Positions 1-8,044 are shown, numbered from the stretch's first letter. The stretch: DNA of 64,000 nucleotides from Falsiroseomonas tokyonensis (GCF_019024325.1 NZ_JAFNJS010000001.1:806001-870000), one strand, 5' to 3'. Made by a program: numbers and translations. Notes: a model not told the origin generated them from the letters alone.

Positions 1-202
1 CCTGGCGCCGGGCAAGACCACGCGGCAGGTGGAGGATGGGCTGGTGAAGCGCTGCCCGCCCGACATGCTGCGGGATGCGCATCACTGGCTGATCCTGCAC
101 GGCCGCTACATCTGCAAGGCGCGCCAGCCGGAATGCTGGCGCTGCCCCGCCGTGGCGCATTGCCACTACAATGCCAAGCTGCTGGTGCCGCCGTTGAAGT
201 AG
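1..202 (+). CDS. nth: Endonuclease III, C-terminal fragment
   Basis: The reading frame entering from the left edge ends at TAG 200-202 and gives 66 residues. It contains four cysteines spaced C-x6-C-x2-C-x5-C (the segment CKARQPECWRCPAVAHC), which is the [4Fe-4S] cluster loop at the C-terminus of endonuclease III. This enzyme is a base-excision repair DNA glycosylase/AP lyase that removes oxidised pyrimidines. The helix-hairpin-helix and the catalytic Lys/Asp lie upstream, outside the window. The tail after the cluster (HYNAKLLVPPLK) is short, as is usual. Identification as Nth rather than MutY rests on the cluster reaching almost to the C-terminus. Confidence 0.9.
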   Translation, partial: LAPGKTTRQVEDGLVKRCPPDMLRDAHHWLILHGRYICKARQPECWRCPAVAHCHYNAKLLVPPLK

Positions 203-212
203 CGCGGCAGGC

Positions 213-263
213 TAAAGCACTATCCGATAACACTGAATCAGTGTTATCCGCTTTCGTGCTTTA
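213..263. repeat. Nested palindrome between convergent genes
   Basis: A perfect 11-bp inverted repeat with a one-base centre (arms 226-236 GATAACACTGA and 238-248 TCAGTGTTATC) sits inside a second, outer 8-bp inverted repeat (213-220 TAAAGCAC and 256-263 GTGCTTTA). The segment is clearly more AT-rich than its surroundings. It lies 10 bases after the nth stop. It could be a terminator for nth or a protein-binding palindrome. The one-base centre is short for an RNA loop, which favours a DNA site or an opened hairpin. Confidence 0.6.
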
Positions 264-280
264 AAAACAATGACTTGTAC

Positions 281-314
281 AGCACGAGATCCGTCCGAGA
301 GGACGGATCGTGCT
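281..314 (-). terminator. Hairpin directly after the DUF3775 stop codon
   Basis: A stem of 9 bp (288-296 with 301-309) closes a GAGA tetraloop (297-300). After a two-base bulge it continues with 5 bp (281-285 with 310-314). On the minus strand it begins immediately after the TAG of the DUF3775 gene (315-317) and is followed about 11 bases later by a run of five T residues. It is most likely an intrinsic terminator with a detached U-tract. Confidence 0.6.
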
Positions 315-722
315 CTACCGGTCGACATCCTCGATCGACAGGCCGAAGGCGCCCACGCCCTCGGCCAGCAGGTCGCCGAAATTGTCGATGCCGAGCAGGA
401 TCTCGGCGGCATCCTCGCCATTGTCGCGCTCGGCGCCCTGGGCCATGGCCTCGTCCCATTCCTCGGGGGTGAAGTCGCCGCGGCCGACCAGCACCAGGGC
501 GATCAGCGCCGCCTGCTCGTCCTCGTTCAGCGCCAGGATCGCGGCCCGCAGGCTGTCCTCGTCGAACTCGGCCTCGGCCTCGCCGGCATCCGCGTCGGGC
601 TCCTCATCGGCGTCGAGGTCCACCACTTCGGTGCCCTGCACGGCACGGGCATGGTCGACCAGTGTCGCCACCACCTCCAGGCTGATGCCCAGGTCGAGAT
701 CGTCTTCCGATGGCTCCGCCAT
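315..722 (-). CDS. DUF3775 family protein
   Basis: A 135-residue acidic protein. The N-terminal segment DLDLGISLEVVATLVDHAR and the C-terminal part (LVGRGDFTPEEWDEAM, then GEDAAEILLGIDNFGDLLAEG) match the small alphaproteobacterial DUF3775 family as I remember it, whose function is unknown. Residues 35-55 are almost entirely Asp/Glu/Ala, a low-complexity acidic linker. No membrane segment or signal peptide is visible, so it is probably cytoplasmic. The start at ATG 720-722 follows AAAGGGG seven bases upstream; a longer frame reading upstream overlaps the aldo/keto reductase and is a shadow. The gene ends in a strong hairpin. Confidence 0.75.
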   Translation of the reverse strand: MAEPSEDDLDLGISLEVVATLVDHARAVQGTEVVDLDADEEPDADAGEAEAEFDEDSLRAAILALNEDEQAALIALVLVGRGDFTPEEWDEAMAQGAERDNGEDAAEILLGIDNFGDLLAEGVGAFGLSIEDVDR

Positions 723-808
723 GGGATGCCCCTTTTCGTCACGCAGCGATTGCACGGGATTAGAATGTTCGGGCCGGTCCGGTTCCAAGCCGCGCCCCAA
801 AAAAAACC

Positions 809-1636
809 TCAGCCGTTCACCCAGTCGGGCGCCATGCCGGGGTTCACGAAGCGCCGGTCCTTCGGCAGCGCCGCGATGGCGGCCAGGTCCGACGCATCCA
901 GCTTCAGATCCAGCGCCGCCAGATTCTCCGCCTGACGCGCCGGGCTGGCCGCCTTCGGCACCATGGCGACCCCGGGCTGTGCCAGCAGCCAGGCCAGCGC
1001 CACCTGGGCGGCGGTGGCACCGTGCTTCTTGGCGATTGCCTGCAGGGCGGGCTCGTCCGGGGCCTTGCCCTTGCCGAGCGGCGAATAGGCGGTCAGCGCC
1101 ATGCCATTCGCCCGGCAGATCTCCAGCAGCTTCGACTGGTCCAGCAGCGCATGGCATTCCACCTGCAGGCAGGCGAGCCCGACCCCCTGGTCGATCGCCC
1201 GCTGCAGCAGTTTCGGCGGGAAGTTGGAGACACCGATCGCCTTGGCGCGGCCCTCCGCCCGGATCGCGGCCAGGCCGGCCAGCGCATCCGGCAGGTCCAG
1301 CTCCGGGCTCGGCCAATGGATCAGCAGCAGGTCGACATAGGGCGTCGCCAGACGCTTCAGGCTGGCATCGAAGGCGGTGCGGATGGCGGCGCCGTTCGGC
1401 TTGTCGTTCCAGATCTTCGTCGTCAGGAAGATCTCGCCGCGCGGCAGGCCGGCGCCGGCCAGGCCCAGGCCCACCGCTTCCTCATTGCCATACATCTCGG
1501 CCGTGTCGATGTGCCGGTAGCCGAGCGACAGGGCGGATTCGACGGCCGCGGTGCACTCCGCGCCCTTCATCGGCCAGGTGCCGAGGCCGAGGCGCGGCAT
1601 GCGGATGTTCGGGCTCTCGATCACGGGCATGTCCAT
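809..1636 (-). CDS. Aldo/keto reductase
   Basis: A 275-residue NAD(P)H-dependent aldo/keto reductase of the AKR (beta/alpha)8 fold. The catalytic tetrad is visible: Asp44 and Tyr49 in the segment HIDTAEMYGNE, Lys74 in LTTKIWND and His107 in LLLIHWPSP. The cofactor-binding part, IGVSNFPPKLL and later VMVPKAAS, is also present. The length equals that of 2,5-diketo-D-gluconic acid reductase-type members (about 275). The physiological substrate cannot be read from sequence. The start ATG 1634-1636 is preceded by AGGAG. The gene lies 11 bases downstream of the WD40 gene on the same strand, so the two may share a transcript with the COG0523 GTPase. Confidence 0.92.
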   Translation of the reverse strand: MDMPVIESPNIRMPRLGLGTWPMKGAECTAAVESALSLGYRHIDTAEMYGNEEAVGLGLAGAGLPRGEIFLTTKIWNDKPNGAAIRTAFDASLKRLATPYVDLLLIHWPSPELDLPDALAGLAAIRAEGRAKAIGVSNFPPKLLQRAIDQGVGLACLQVECHALLDQSKLLEICRANGMALTAYSPLGKGKAPDEPALQAIAKKHGATAAQVALAWLLAQPGVAMVPKAASPARQAENLAALDLKLDASDLAAIAALPKDRRFVNPGMAPDWVNG

Positions 1637-1647
1637 GCGGGCTCTCC

Positions 1648-2655
1648 TCAGCGCTTCGAAAGGTCGACGAAGCCAGCAAAACCCGCCTCGGTGCCGAAGG
1701 CCAGCCGCGTGCCGGTGGCGTTCCAGGCGAGGCTGGTGATGGCGGAGCCACGCGGCGGGCAGGCCGGCACCACCTTGCCGCTGGCCACTTCCGCCATCAG
1801 CACCAGCCCGTCGCCAAAACCGGCGGCAACGACTTCGTGCTGGGGATGGAAGGCGACGGCGCTGCAGAGAACCTCGTCCCCGCCGGCGAGTTCCGTCGGC
1901 GCCTTGCCCATCGGGCCGCCGCCGAAGAAGGGCCAGAGCACCACGGATTCCGCACCGCTGGTTGCCAGCCAGCGGCCGCGGCTGCTGAAGGCGATGGAAT
2001 GGGTCTTGCCGGGATAGCCGGACATCCGCATGTGCTGGCCATCCGCCAGCCGCCAGCCATGCAGCGCGGTTTCCTGCATGGCGGTGACCACATGCGTGCC
2101 GTCGGGGCTGAAGGCGATGGCGTGGTGGCTGCCCTTCCACTCCAGCAGGCGGGGCTTGTCCTCCTTCGCGGCCACGAACCAGAGCGAGGCGCCGCCGTAA
2201 TGGCTGGCCGCCAGCCGCTTGCCCTTGGCATCGAAGGCCAGCCCGCCGACCGAGGAGGGGTGGGTCAGCGACTTCGTGACCGCCCCCGCCGCATCCAGCA
2301 CATGCGCCACCTTGCCGACCGAGGCCGCGCGCACGCCGGAGTCATGGGCGGCCACATGGTCCACCCATTTGCTGCCGAATTTCTGGATCTGCGTCACGGT
2401 GCCGTCCGGCGCCGTATGCACCAGCCTTCCGTCATCGCTGCCGGTCAGGAAGCCGCCCCTGGCATCGGCGCAGGCGGAGAGGATGGCGCCGTCATGCGCC
2501 GTCACCGCCTTGTCGCCGATCTGCACCGTGCCATCCGCCAGCGCAAAGCCCAGCACACCTGCGCGGTCGAAGATGGCCGCCACCACCCAGGCGCCGAGCT
2601 CCTGCGTCGCGCCGCGCTGGGCCAGCAGGAAATCGGCTTCGGTCACGCCTGCCAT
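1648..2655 (-). CDS. WD40 repeat protein next to a COG0523 GTPase
   Basis: A 335-residue protein made of beta-propeller blades. Repeated blade-like segments include HDGAILSACADARGGFLTG, SSVGGLAFDAKGKRLAAS, HHAIAFSPDGTHVVTA, THSIAFSSRGRWLATS and ITSLAWNATGTRLAFG. No signal peptide is seen, so it is presumably cytoplasmic and acts as a scaffold or partner-binding protein. It lies 13 bases downstream of the G3E GTPase gene and 11 bases upstream of the aldo/keto reductase, in the same direction. Its position suggests that it works with the GTPase, for example in metal delivery, but that is inference from context only. Confidence 0.85.
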   Translation of the reverse strand: MAGVTEADFLLAQRGATQELGAWVVAAIFDRAGVLGFALADGTVQIGDKAVTAHDGAILSACADARGGFLTGSDDGRLVHTAPDGTVTQIQKFGSKWVDHVAAHDSGVRAASVGKVAHVLDAAGAVTKSLTHPSSVGGLAFDAKGKRLAASHYGGASLWFVAAKEDKPRLLEWKGSHHAIAFSPDGTHVVTAMQETALHGWRLADGQHMRMSGYPGKTHSIAFSSRGRWLATSGAESVVLWPFFGGGPMGKAPTELAGGDEVLCSAVAFHPQHEVVAAGFGDGLVLMAEVASGKVVPACPPRGSAITSLAWNATGTRLAFGTEAGFAGFVDLSKR

Positions 2656-2668
2656 CAGATCGTCGCCT

Positions 2669-3652
2669 TCATGCTGGCACCTGGCACGCCTCGAAGCCGC
2701 GGCGCAGCTGCGGGCGGTTCAGGTCGCGGCCGATGAAGACGATCTTGGAGCGCCGCGGATCGCCGTCCTTCCAGTTCCCGATATAGTCGCCGTCGGCGAT
2801 CATATGCACCGCCTGGAAGGCGAAGCGCCGGTCGTCATTGGCATAGGCCAGGATGCCCTTGGTGCGGAGCAGGTCCTGGCCCTTCTTCTGCAGCAGCTCG
2901 CTGATCCAGGCGTTGAACTTTTCGGGGTCCAGCGGGCGGGACACCTCGAAGGACATGCTCATGACGGCGTCGTCATGGGTGTGGTCGTCCTCGCCGGACA
3001 GGAATTCCGGGTCGCGCTCCAGGATGCGTTCCAGGTTGAAGGCGTCGCGTCCGATCACGGCCTCGATCGGCACGTCGGACTTCGTGGCGCGGCGGATCTC
3101 GGCATAGGGGTTGATGCCGCGGATCCGGCGCTCCACGGCATCCGCCTCCTCGGCCGTCACCAGGTCCATCTTGTTCAGCACGATGATATCGGCGAAGGCG
3201 ATCTGCTCCTGCGCCTCCTTGCTGTCATCGAGGCGCGCGAAGAGGTGCTTCGCATCCACCACGGTGACGATGGCGTCGAGCCGGGTTGCGCGCTTCACAT
3301 CCTCGTCCGCGAAGAAGGTCTGCGCCACCGGGGCGGGGTCGGCCAGGCCCGTGGTCTCCACGATGATGCCGTCGAACTTCCCCTTGCGCTTCATCAGCCC
3401 GCCGATGATGCGGATCAGGTCGCCGCGCACGGTGCAGCAGATGCAGCCGTTGTTCATCTCGAAGACTTCCTCGTCCGCATCGACGACGAGGTCGTTGTCC
3501 ACGCCGAGCTCACCGAACTCGTTGATCACCACGGCGAATTTCCGGCCGTGATTCTCCGACAGGATGCGGTTCAGCAGCGTGGTCTTGCCGGCGCCCAGAT
3601 AGCCGGTCAGGACGGTGACGGGGACGGGACCAGTGGTGGCGGCATCGGCCAT
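2669..3652 (-). CDS. G3E GTPase, COG0523 (CobW/ZNG1-like) metal chaperone
   Basis: A 327-residue P-loop GTPase. The Walker A motif GYLGAGKTT is at residues 17-25. The CxCC metal-binding motif that defines COG0523 (GCICC) is at 69-73. The switch segment IIVETTGLADP and the specificity motif NKMD follow, and the C-terminal CobW_C domain ends in QLRRGFEAC. A His/Asp-rich loop (DDHTHDD, near residue 250) is typical of zinc-related members. The family inserts metals (Zn, Co) into target proteins. The start ATG 3650-3652 has GGAG nine bases upstream; a longer frame adding 29 residues overlaps the region after the kinase gene and lacks support. I do not see a clear Zur-type site in the 106 bases upstream. 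Confidence 0.9.
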   Translation of the reverse strand: MADAATTGPVPVTVLTGYLGAGKTTLLNRILSENHGRKFAVVINEFGELGVDNDLVVDADEEVFEMNNGCICCTVRGDLIRIIGGLMKRKGKFDGIIVETTGLADPAPVAQTFFADEDVKRATRLDAIVTVVDAKHLFARLDDSKEAQEQIAFADIIVLNKMDLVTAEEADAVERRIRGINPYAEIRRATKSDVPIEAVIGRDAFNLERILERDPEFLSGEDDHTHDDAVMSMSFEVSRPLDPEKFNAWISELLQKKGQDLLRTKGILAYANDDRRFAFQAVHMIADGDYIGNWKDGDPRRSKIVFIGRDLNRPQLRRGFEACQVPA

Positions 3653-3728
3653 CGCGAAAATCTCCGGAAGCGGTTTGGGCGCATATATGGGTTTGCCCCC
3701 CGCCGCTACCCGTGCGTTCCGCGGGCGG

Positions 3729-3751
3729 GCCCTGCGCAAGGGTTGCAGGGC
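3729..3751 (-). terminator. Hairpin after the histidine kinase gene
   Basis: A 7-bp stem (3729-3735 GCCCTGC with 3745-3751 GCAGGGC) encloses a 9-base loop and begins 7 bases after the stop of the hybrid kinase on the minus strand. No T-run follows, so it may be a Rho-dependent or weak terminator separating the kinase from the GTPase gene. Confidence 0.4.
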
Positions 3752-3758
3752 GGGCGGC

Positions 3759-5114
3759 TCAGCTCGGCTGGGCGCGGGCGCGGATCGCTTCCTCCAGCGC
3801 CCGGACCAGCTCCGCCATGGCCACCGGCTTCACCAGATAGGCATCCATGCCCGCCGCCCGCGCCGCCTCCCACCCCTCGGCCTGGGCGGTCACGGCCAGC
3901 ACCGGCAGCCGGCCGGCCGCCCCCGGCATGGCGCGCAGTCGCCGCGTCGCTTCCAGCCCGTCGAGCCCCGGCATATGCAGGTCCATCAGCACGGCGGCAT
4001 AGGGCCGGGCCGCCACCATCTCCAGCGCCGTCGCGGCATCCGCCGCGTCCTCATGCGCATAGCCGGCGCGGGCCAGCAGCGTGCCGATCAGCCGGCGGTT
4101 CACCGAGACATCGTCCACCACCAGCACCGGCGGCCCGGCGCGCAAGGGGCCGGGCGGTGGCAGGCGCTCCGGCGGCGCATCGGCGCCCGGGACCAGCGCC
4201 TCCGCCACCTGCGGCAGCGGCAGGGTGACGGTGAAGCTGCTGCCGCGGCCGGGCGCGCTATGCACCTCGATCCGCCCGCCCATCCGCGCCGCCAGGTCGC
4301 GGCAGATGGACAGGCCCAGGCCGGTGCCGCCATCGCTGTCCTGGAAGCGGTCGAAGAGCGAGGCGACGCGCTCCGCCGCGATCCCCCGCCCGGTGTCGGA
4401 GACGGAGAGTTCCAGCGCGCCCTGCGCATTCTGCCGCGCCTCGATCCGCACTTCCCCGCCTTCGGTGAAGCGGATGGCATTGGCCACCATATTGGTCAGG
4501 ATCTGTCGGATGCGGGGCGGATCGCCGCGCCAGGCGGGCGGCGTGCCGACGGCCACGGCGACCGCCAGCCGGTTTCCGCGGGCCGAGGCCCGGGCGCGCA
4601 GCAGCGCCACCACCTGTTCCATCAGGTCGTCGATGCGGAAGGGCAGGGCGGCCAGTGGCGGCTGGGCGGCGCCCGGCACCTCGATCAGGTCGCGCAGCAC
4701 CGTCATCAGGTCCGAGGCCGCACGGCGGGAGGCCGTGACATCCGCCCGCACCGCCGGCGGCAGGCCGGGTTGGTCCAGCACCAGCTCCAGCAGCCCGACG
4801 ATGCCGCTGAGCGGCGTGCGCACCTCATGCGCCGCGGTGGAGAGCATCTGCGTGCGCAGCCCATCCGCCCGGCGCCGCGCCTCCGCCTCCGCCAGTCGGG
4901 TGCATTCCGCCAGATCCTCGGTCGCCTTCCGGGCGCTGCGGCGCCAAGCCCACGCGGCGCCCAGCGCGCCCGCGGCCTGCAGCAGGACCAGGCCGGACAG
5001 GATCGGCGCCGCATCCCCCCCCGGCCAGAGCCCCGCCGCGGCAAGTCCCACCCCGCCCAGCGCGGCTGCGGCGGGGAGAAGCAGCAGGGGCCAGGCGGGG
5101 CGGGGCAGGCTCAC
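3759..5114 (-). CDS. Hybrid sensor histidine kinase/response regulator
   Basis: A 451-residue membrane kinase. There are two N-terminal hydrophobic segments (about 7-28 and 37-57) with almost no periplasmic loop, so it probably senses within the membrane or cytoplasm. The H-box AAHEVRTPLSG has phospho-acceptor His96. The N-box (NMVANAIRFTEGG) and the G-boxes (DTGRGI and GGTGLGLSI) form the ATPase domain. From about residue 320 a receiver domain follows, with the acidic pair VVDD, the phospho-acceptor in VLMDLHMPGLDG and Lys in YLVKP. It starts at GTG 5112-5114 immediately after the TGA of the aminotransferase gene, so translation is probably coupled. No output partner is adjacent, so its pathway is unknown. 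Confidence 0.93.
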   Translation of the reverse strand: MSLPRPAWPLLLLPAAAALGGVGLAAAGLWPGGDAAPILSGLVLLQAAGALGAAWAWRRSARKATEDLAECTRLAEAEARRRADGLRTQMLSTAAHEVRTPLSGIVGLLELVLDQPGLPPAVRADVTASRRAASDLMTVLRDLIEVPGAAQPPLAALPFRIDDLMEQVVALLRARASARGNRLAVAVAVGTPPAWRGDPPRIRQILTNMVANAIRFTEGGEVRIEARQNAQGALELSVSDTGRGIAAERVASLFDRFQDSDGGTGLGLSICRDLAARMGGRIEVHSAPGRGSSFTVTLPLPQVAEALVPGADAPPERLPPPGPLRAGPPVLVVDDVSVNRRLIGTLLARAGYAHEDAADAATALEMVAARPYAAVLMDLHMPGLDGLEATRRLRAMPGAAGRLPVLAVTAQAEGWEAARAAGMDAYLVKPVAMAELVRALEEAIRARAQPS

Positions 5115-6443
5115 TCAGGCCGGCACGGCGCGGATCGCATCGGCCAGGGTGCCGAAGATGCGGTCCACATGCGGCCGCTCCATGATCAGCGGCGGCGACA
5201 GCGCCACGATGTCGCCGGTGACGCGCACCAGCACGCCCTCATCGAAGCAGGTGCGGAACACCTCCATGGCGCGGGCGCCGGGCTTGCCGGTGCGCGGCTC
5301 CAGCTCGATGCCGGCGATCAGGCCCATGTTGCGCACGTCGATCACGCCGGGCGTGCCGCGCAGGGCATGCGCCGCCTCCTCGAAATAGGGTTCCATGGTG
5401 CGGGCGCGGCCGGGCAGGTCTTCGGCCCGGTGCAATTCCATGGTGGCGATCGCCGCGGCGGAGGCCAGCGGATGGCCGGAATAGGTATAGCCGTGGAACA
5501 GCTCGATGCCGGAGGGCATGCCATCCACGATCGTGCTGTAGACCTCGTTGCTGGTGGCCACCGCGCCCATCGGCACGGCGGCATTGGTCAGCCCCTTGGC
5601 CATGGTCATGATGTCCGGCGTCACGCCCAGGCGCTCGCTGCCGAAATTCGTGCCGATGCGGCCGAAGCCGGTGATGACCTCGTCGAAGATCAGCAGGATG
5701 CCGTGCTTCGTGCAGATTTTTCTCAACTTCTCCAGATAGCCCTTGGGCGGGACCAGCACGCCGGTGGACCCGGCCACCGGCTCGACCATCACCGCGGCGA
5801 TGGTGTCGCCATGCAGCGCCACCAGGTTCTCCAGCACGTCCGCCAGGTGCTCGCCATGCTCCGGCTGGCCCTTCGCGAAGGCGTTCTGGGCCGGCAGGTG
5901 GGTGTGGGGCAGGTGGTCCACATAGGGAAGCTGCGCGCCGAACTGCTTGCGGTTGCCGCCGATGCCGCCCACCGACATGCCGCCGAAGCCGACGCCGTGA
6001 TAGCCGCGCTCCCGCCCCACCAGCCGCACGCGCTGGGATTCGCCGCGCGCCTTGTGATAGGCCAGCGCGATCTTCAGCGCGGTATCCGCGGCCTCCGACC
6101 CCGAATTGACGAAGAAGACGCGGTCCATGCCCTCCGGCGTGATCTCCGCCACGCGGGCCGCCGCCTCAAAGGCGATGGGGTGTCCGAGCTGGAAGGTCGG
6201 CGCGAAATCCATCACCGCGGCCTGCTTCTGGATCGCCTCGACGATCTCCCGCCGGCCATGGCCGGCATTGCAGCACCAGAGGCCCGCCGTGCCGTCCAGG
6301 ATCTCCTGCCCCTCGGGCGTGAAGTAGGACATGCCCTCGGCGCGGGCCAGCATGCGCGGGGTGGATTTGAAATACTTGTTGTCGCTATAGGGCATCCAGA
6401 ACGCGTCGAGGTTGTTGCGACGCGGAATCTGCATCTCGTTCAT
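5115..6443 (-). CDS. Class III omega-aminotransferase (beta-alanine:pyruvate type)
   Basis: A 442-residue PLP enzyme of the class III aminotransferases. The Schiff-base lysine is Lys283 in MTMAKGLTNA, the pyridine-nitrogen Asp254 lies in LIFDEVITGFGR, and the phosphate-binding segment NSGSEAADTA is at 113-122. The N-terminus (RRNNLDAFWMPYSDNKYFK) and the overall length fit the omega-amino acid:pyruvate transaminases, which convert beta-alanine or other omega-amines plus pyruvate into aldehyde plus alanine. The exact amine donor cannot be told by eye. The start ATG 6441-6443 follows AAGGA by eight bases. It heads a two-gene unit with the hybrid kinase. Confidence 0.92.
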   Translation of the reverse strand: MNEMQIPRRNNLDAFWMPYSDNKYFKSTPRMLARAEGMSYFTPEGQEILDGTAGLWCCNAGHGRREIVEAIQKQAAVMDFAPTFQLGHPIAFEAAARVAEITPEGMDRVFFVNSGSEAADTALKIALAYHKARGESQRVRLVGRERGYHGVGFGGMSVGGIGGNRKQFGAQLPYVDHLPHTHLPAQNAFAKGQPEHGEHLADVLENLVALHGDTIAAVMVEPVAGSTGVLVPPKGYLEKLRKICTKHGILLIFDEVITGFGRIGTNFGSERLGVTPDIMTMAKGLTNAAVPMGAVATSNEVYSTIVDGMPSGIELFHGYTYSGHPLASAAAIATMELHRAEDLPGRARTMEPYFEEAAHALRGTPGVIDVRNMGLIAGIELEPRTGKPGARAMEVFRTCFDEGVLVRVTGDIVALSPPLIMERPHVDRIFGTLADAIRAVPA

Positions 6444-6545
6444 CGGAGGGGTCCTTCTGCACCGCAACCAAAGCAAGCGGCGGACCCTTGGGCAAGCATT
6501 GCCATGCGCGGACGCGGTCGCGGTTGCGGCATCGGGGCCGTGGCG

Positions 6546-7223
6546 ATGAACCTGATCGTGCTCGATGGCGCGCTGGCCCGCTGTTCCGTGGCCGCTTTTG
6601 CCGCTGGCCGGCTGGTGGCGGAGGAGGTGGTCGATGGCGCGCGGCAGCAGCCGACGGCCCTGCCGCCCATGGCCGATCGCGTGCTGCGCCGGCTGGCCGC
6701 GCAGGCGCCGGGGCTGGATGCGGTGGCGGTGGTGGTGGGCCCTGGCGGCTTCACCGGGCTGCGCAGCGCGATCGCGCTGGCCGAAGGGCTGGCGCTGGGC
6801 GCCGGCGCCCGGCTGATCGGCATCACCACCGGAGAAGCGCTGGCCGCCAGCCTGCCGGAGGCCCTGCGGGAGGCGCGGGCGGTGTGGTCCGCCATCGATA
6901 CGAAGCGCGGAAGGCTGGTGCTGGAATGCCTGGCCCCCGGCGCCTGGCATGCCGCGGAAGCGCCCCGCGCGATGGCGGAGGATGAGCTGCCCATGCCGGC
7001 GAGCCCGGTCGCCCTGGTGGGCGATGCCGCTCCGCAGGCGGCGGCGCGGCTATGCCAGCTGGGGGCCGATGCGCTGCTGACCGAGGCCCTGCTGCCCCTG
7101 GCCTCCGCCGCCGGGCTGGTGGCGCTGCGCCGGCTGGCGGGCACGATCCCGCCGCGCGATGCAAGGCCGCTTTATGTCGAGCCACCGGCGGTGCGGCCGC
7201 CCAGGGGCGATCTGGCGGGATGA
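6546..7223 (+). CDS. tsaB: tRNA threonylcarbamoyladenosine synthesis protein TsaB
   Basis: A 225-residue protein of the ASKHA fold that partners TsaD and TsaE to make the t6A37 modification of ANN-decoding tRNAs. The N-terminus LIVLDGALARCSVAAF and the conserved VVVGPGGFTGLRSAIALAEGL (about residues 62-83) are diagnostic. It lacks the metal-binding histidines of TsaD, as expected. The start ATG 6546 was chosen because the conserved beta-strand begins at residue 3. Its stop overlaps the rimI start by ATGA, the classic tsaB-rimI pair. The gene is divergent from the aminotransferase, with about 100 bases between the two starts. Confidence 0.92.
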   Translation: MNLIVLDGALARCSVAAFAAGRLVAEEVVDGARQQPTALPPMADRVLRRLAAQAPGLDAVAVVVGPGGFTGLRSAIALAEGLALGAGARLIGITTGEALAASLPEALREARAVWSAIDTKRGRLVLECLAPGAWHAAEAPRAMAEDELPMPASPVALVGDAAPQAAARLCQLGADALLTEALLPLASAAGLVALRRLAGTIPPRDARPLYVEPPAVRPPRGDLAG

Positions 7224-7633
7224 ATCCCGAGGAAGCCGCCAGCCTGCACGCCGCCGCCTTTCCGCCCGGCGAGGCCTGGGGCGCCGATGCCATCGCCCTG
7301 ATGCTGGACCTGCCCGGCGCCTTCGGCCTGCTGCGCCCCGGCGCCGGCTTCGTGCTGGCCCGGGTGGCGGCGGATGAGGCGGAGATCCTGACGCTGGCCG
7401 TGCACCCGGCGCAGCGCCGCGCCGGCCTGGGCTCGGCCCTGCTGGCGGAGGCGATGGCCGGCGCCGTGCTGCGCGGCGCGGCGGCGATGTTCCTGGAAGT
7501 CTCGGAACGCAATGCGGCGGGGCGGGCGCTTTATGCCGCGGCGGGCTTCGCCGAGGTGGGAAGGCGCCGGCGCTACTATCCGGACGGCGCGGATGCGCTG
7601 GTGCTGCGGCGCGATCTGAAGAACCATTCCTGA
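7220..7633 (+). CDS. rimI: Ribosomal protein bS18 alanine N-acetyltransferase
   Basis: A 137-residue GNAT-fold acetyltransferase. The acetyl-CoA pyrophosphate-binding loop is QRRAGLGSALL (R/Q-x-x-G-x-G/A form), preceded by the central strand AEILTLAVHP and followed by FLEVSERNAAGRALYAAAGF, the RimI-type C-terminal motif. RimI acetylates the N-terminal alanine of ribosomal protein bS18. The first ATG overlaps the tsaB stop by four bases, indicating coupled translation. The protein is slightly shorter than E. coli RimI because the C-terminal tail is reduced. A general GNAT with another substrate remains possible, but the tsaB context supports rimI. Confidence 0.85.
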   Translation: MNPEEAASLHAAAFPPGEAWGADAIALMLDLPGAFGLLRPGAGFVLARVAADEAEILTLAVHPAQRRAGLGSALLAEAMAGAVLRGAAAMFLEVSERNAAGRALYAAAGFAEVGRRRRYYPDGADALVLRRDLKNHS

Positions 7634-7634
7634 T

Positions 7635-7892
7635 TTAACCCTTCTTGCGGATCAGCAGCACCAGGACGCCATCCGGCGCTTCGGTGGCCGAGAGCACGGT
7701 ATGGCCCTGTTCGGTGGCCGTGCGCGGCACATTGCGGCGCGGCTCCTCCCCCTTCAGCGCCAGGCGCAGCACCTGGCCGGGCTGCATGCGGTCCAGCGCC
7801 AGCCGCGTGCGCACGAAGGTCATCGGGCAAGTCTCTCCGGTGATATCGAGCGATTGGTCAGGGCCAACTTCTTCCGCGGTCACAAGATTCAT
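7635..7892 (-). CDS. TusA-family sulfurtransferase
   Basis: An 85-residue protein with the TusA/SirA signature: the catalytic Cys-Pro pair in DITGETCPMTFVRTRLAL (Cys about residue 22) followed by MQPGQVLRLALKGEEP and the C-terminal strand VLVLLIRKKG. TusA-like proteins carry persulfide sulfur to tRNA thiolation, molybdenum cofactor or sulfur-oxidation enzymes; which one applies here cannot be decided. The start ATG 7890-7892 is chosen over a longer frame because the family begins close to the CP motif and a weak AGG element precedes it. It ends two bases from the rimI stop (convergent) and is divergent from mucR. Confidence 0.88.
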   Translation of the reverse strand: MNLVTAEEVGPDQSLDITGETCPMTFVRTRLALDRMQPGQVLRLALKGEEPRRNVPRTATEQGHTVLSATEAPDGVLVLLIRKKG

Positions 7893-7923
7893 CGGAACCT
7901 GCCTATTCCTTCGACAAACGACG

Positions 7924-7953
7924 TTGCAATCGCACGATTCCAAGCAATATAGT
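7924..7953 (+). promoter_or_regulatory. Probable sigma-70 promoter of mucR
   Basis: TTGCAA (7924-7929) and TATAGT (7948-7953) are separated by 18 bases in an AT-richer patch between the divergent tusA and mucR genes, placing transcription start near 7960 and giving about an 85-base leader. An inverted repeat GCACGAT ... ATCGTGC overlaps the promoter and start site and could be an operator; MucR proteins are commonly autoregulated. Confidence 0.5.
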
Positions 7954-8044
7954 CGCGATGAGCATCGTGCTACAGGACCTCTCGTCCTGCTGGTGCGAAG
8001 TATTCGGTCCAGACCGGCCGGATGACGCAAGCGAGACCAGAAAA

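Noticed and set aside
3615-7223. Very long open frame (about 1,200 residues) on the plus strand opposite real genes
   Set aside because: It is antisense to the GTPase, kinase and aminotransferase genes, is dominated by Arg/Gly/Ala/Pro without domains, and only its end coincides with tsaB. It is a codon-bias shadow in high-GC DNA.
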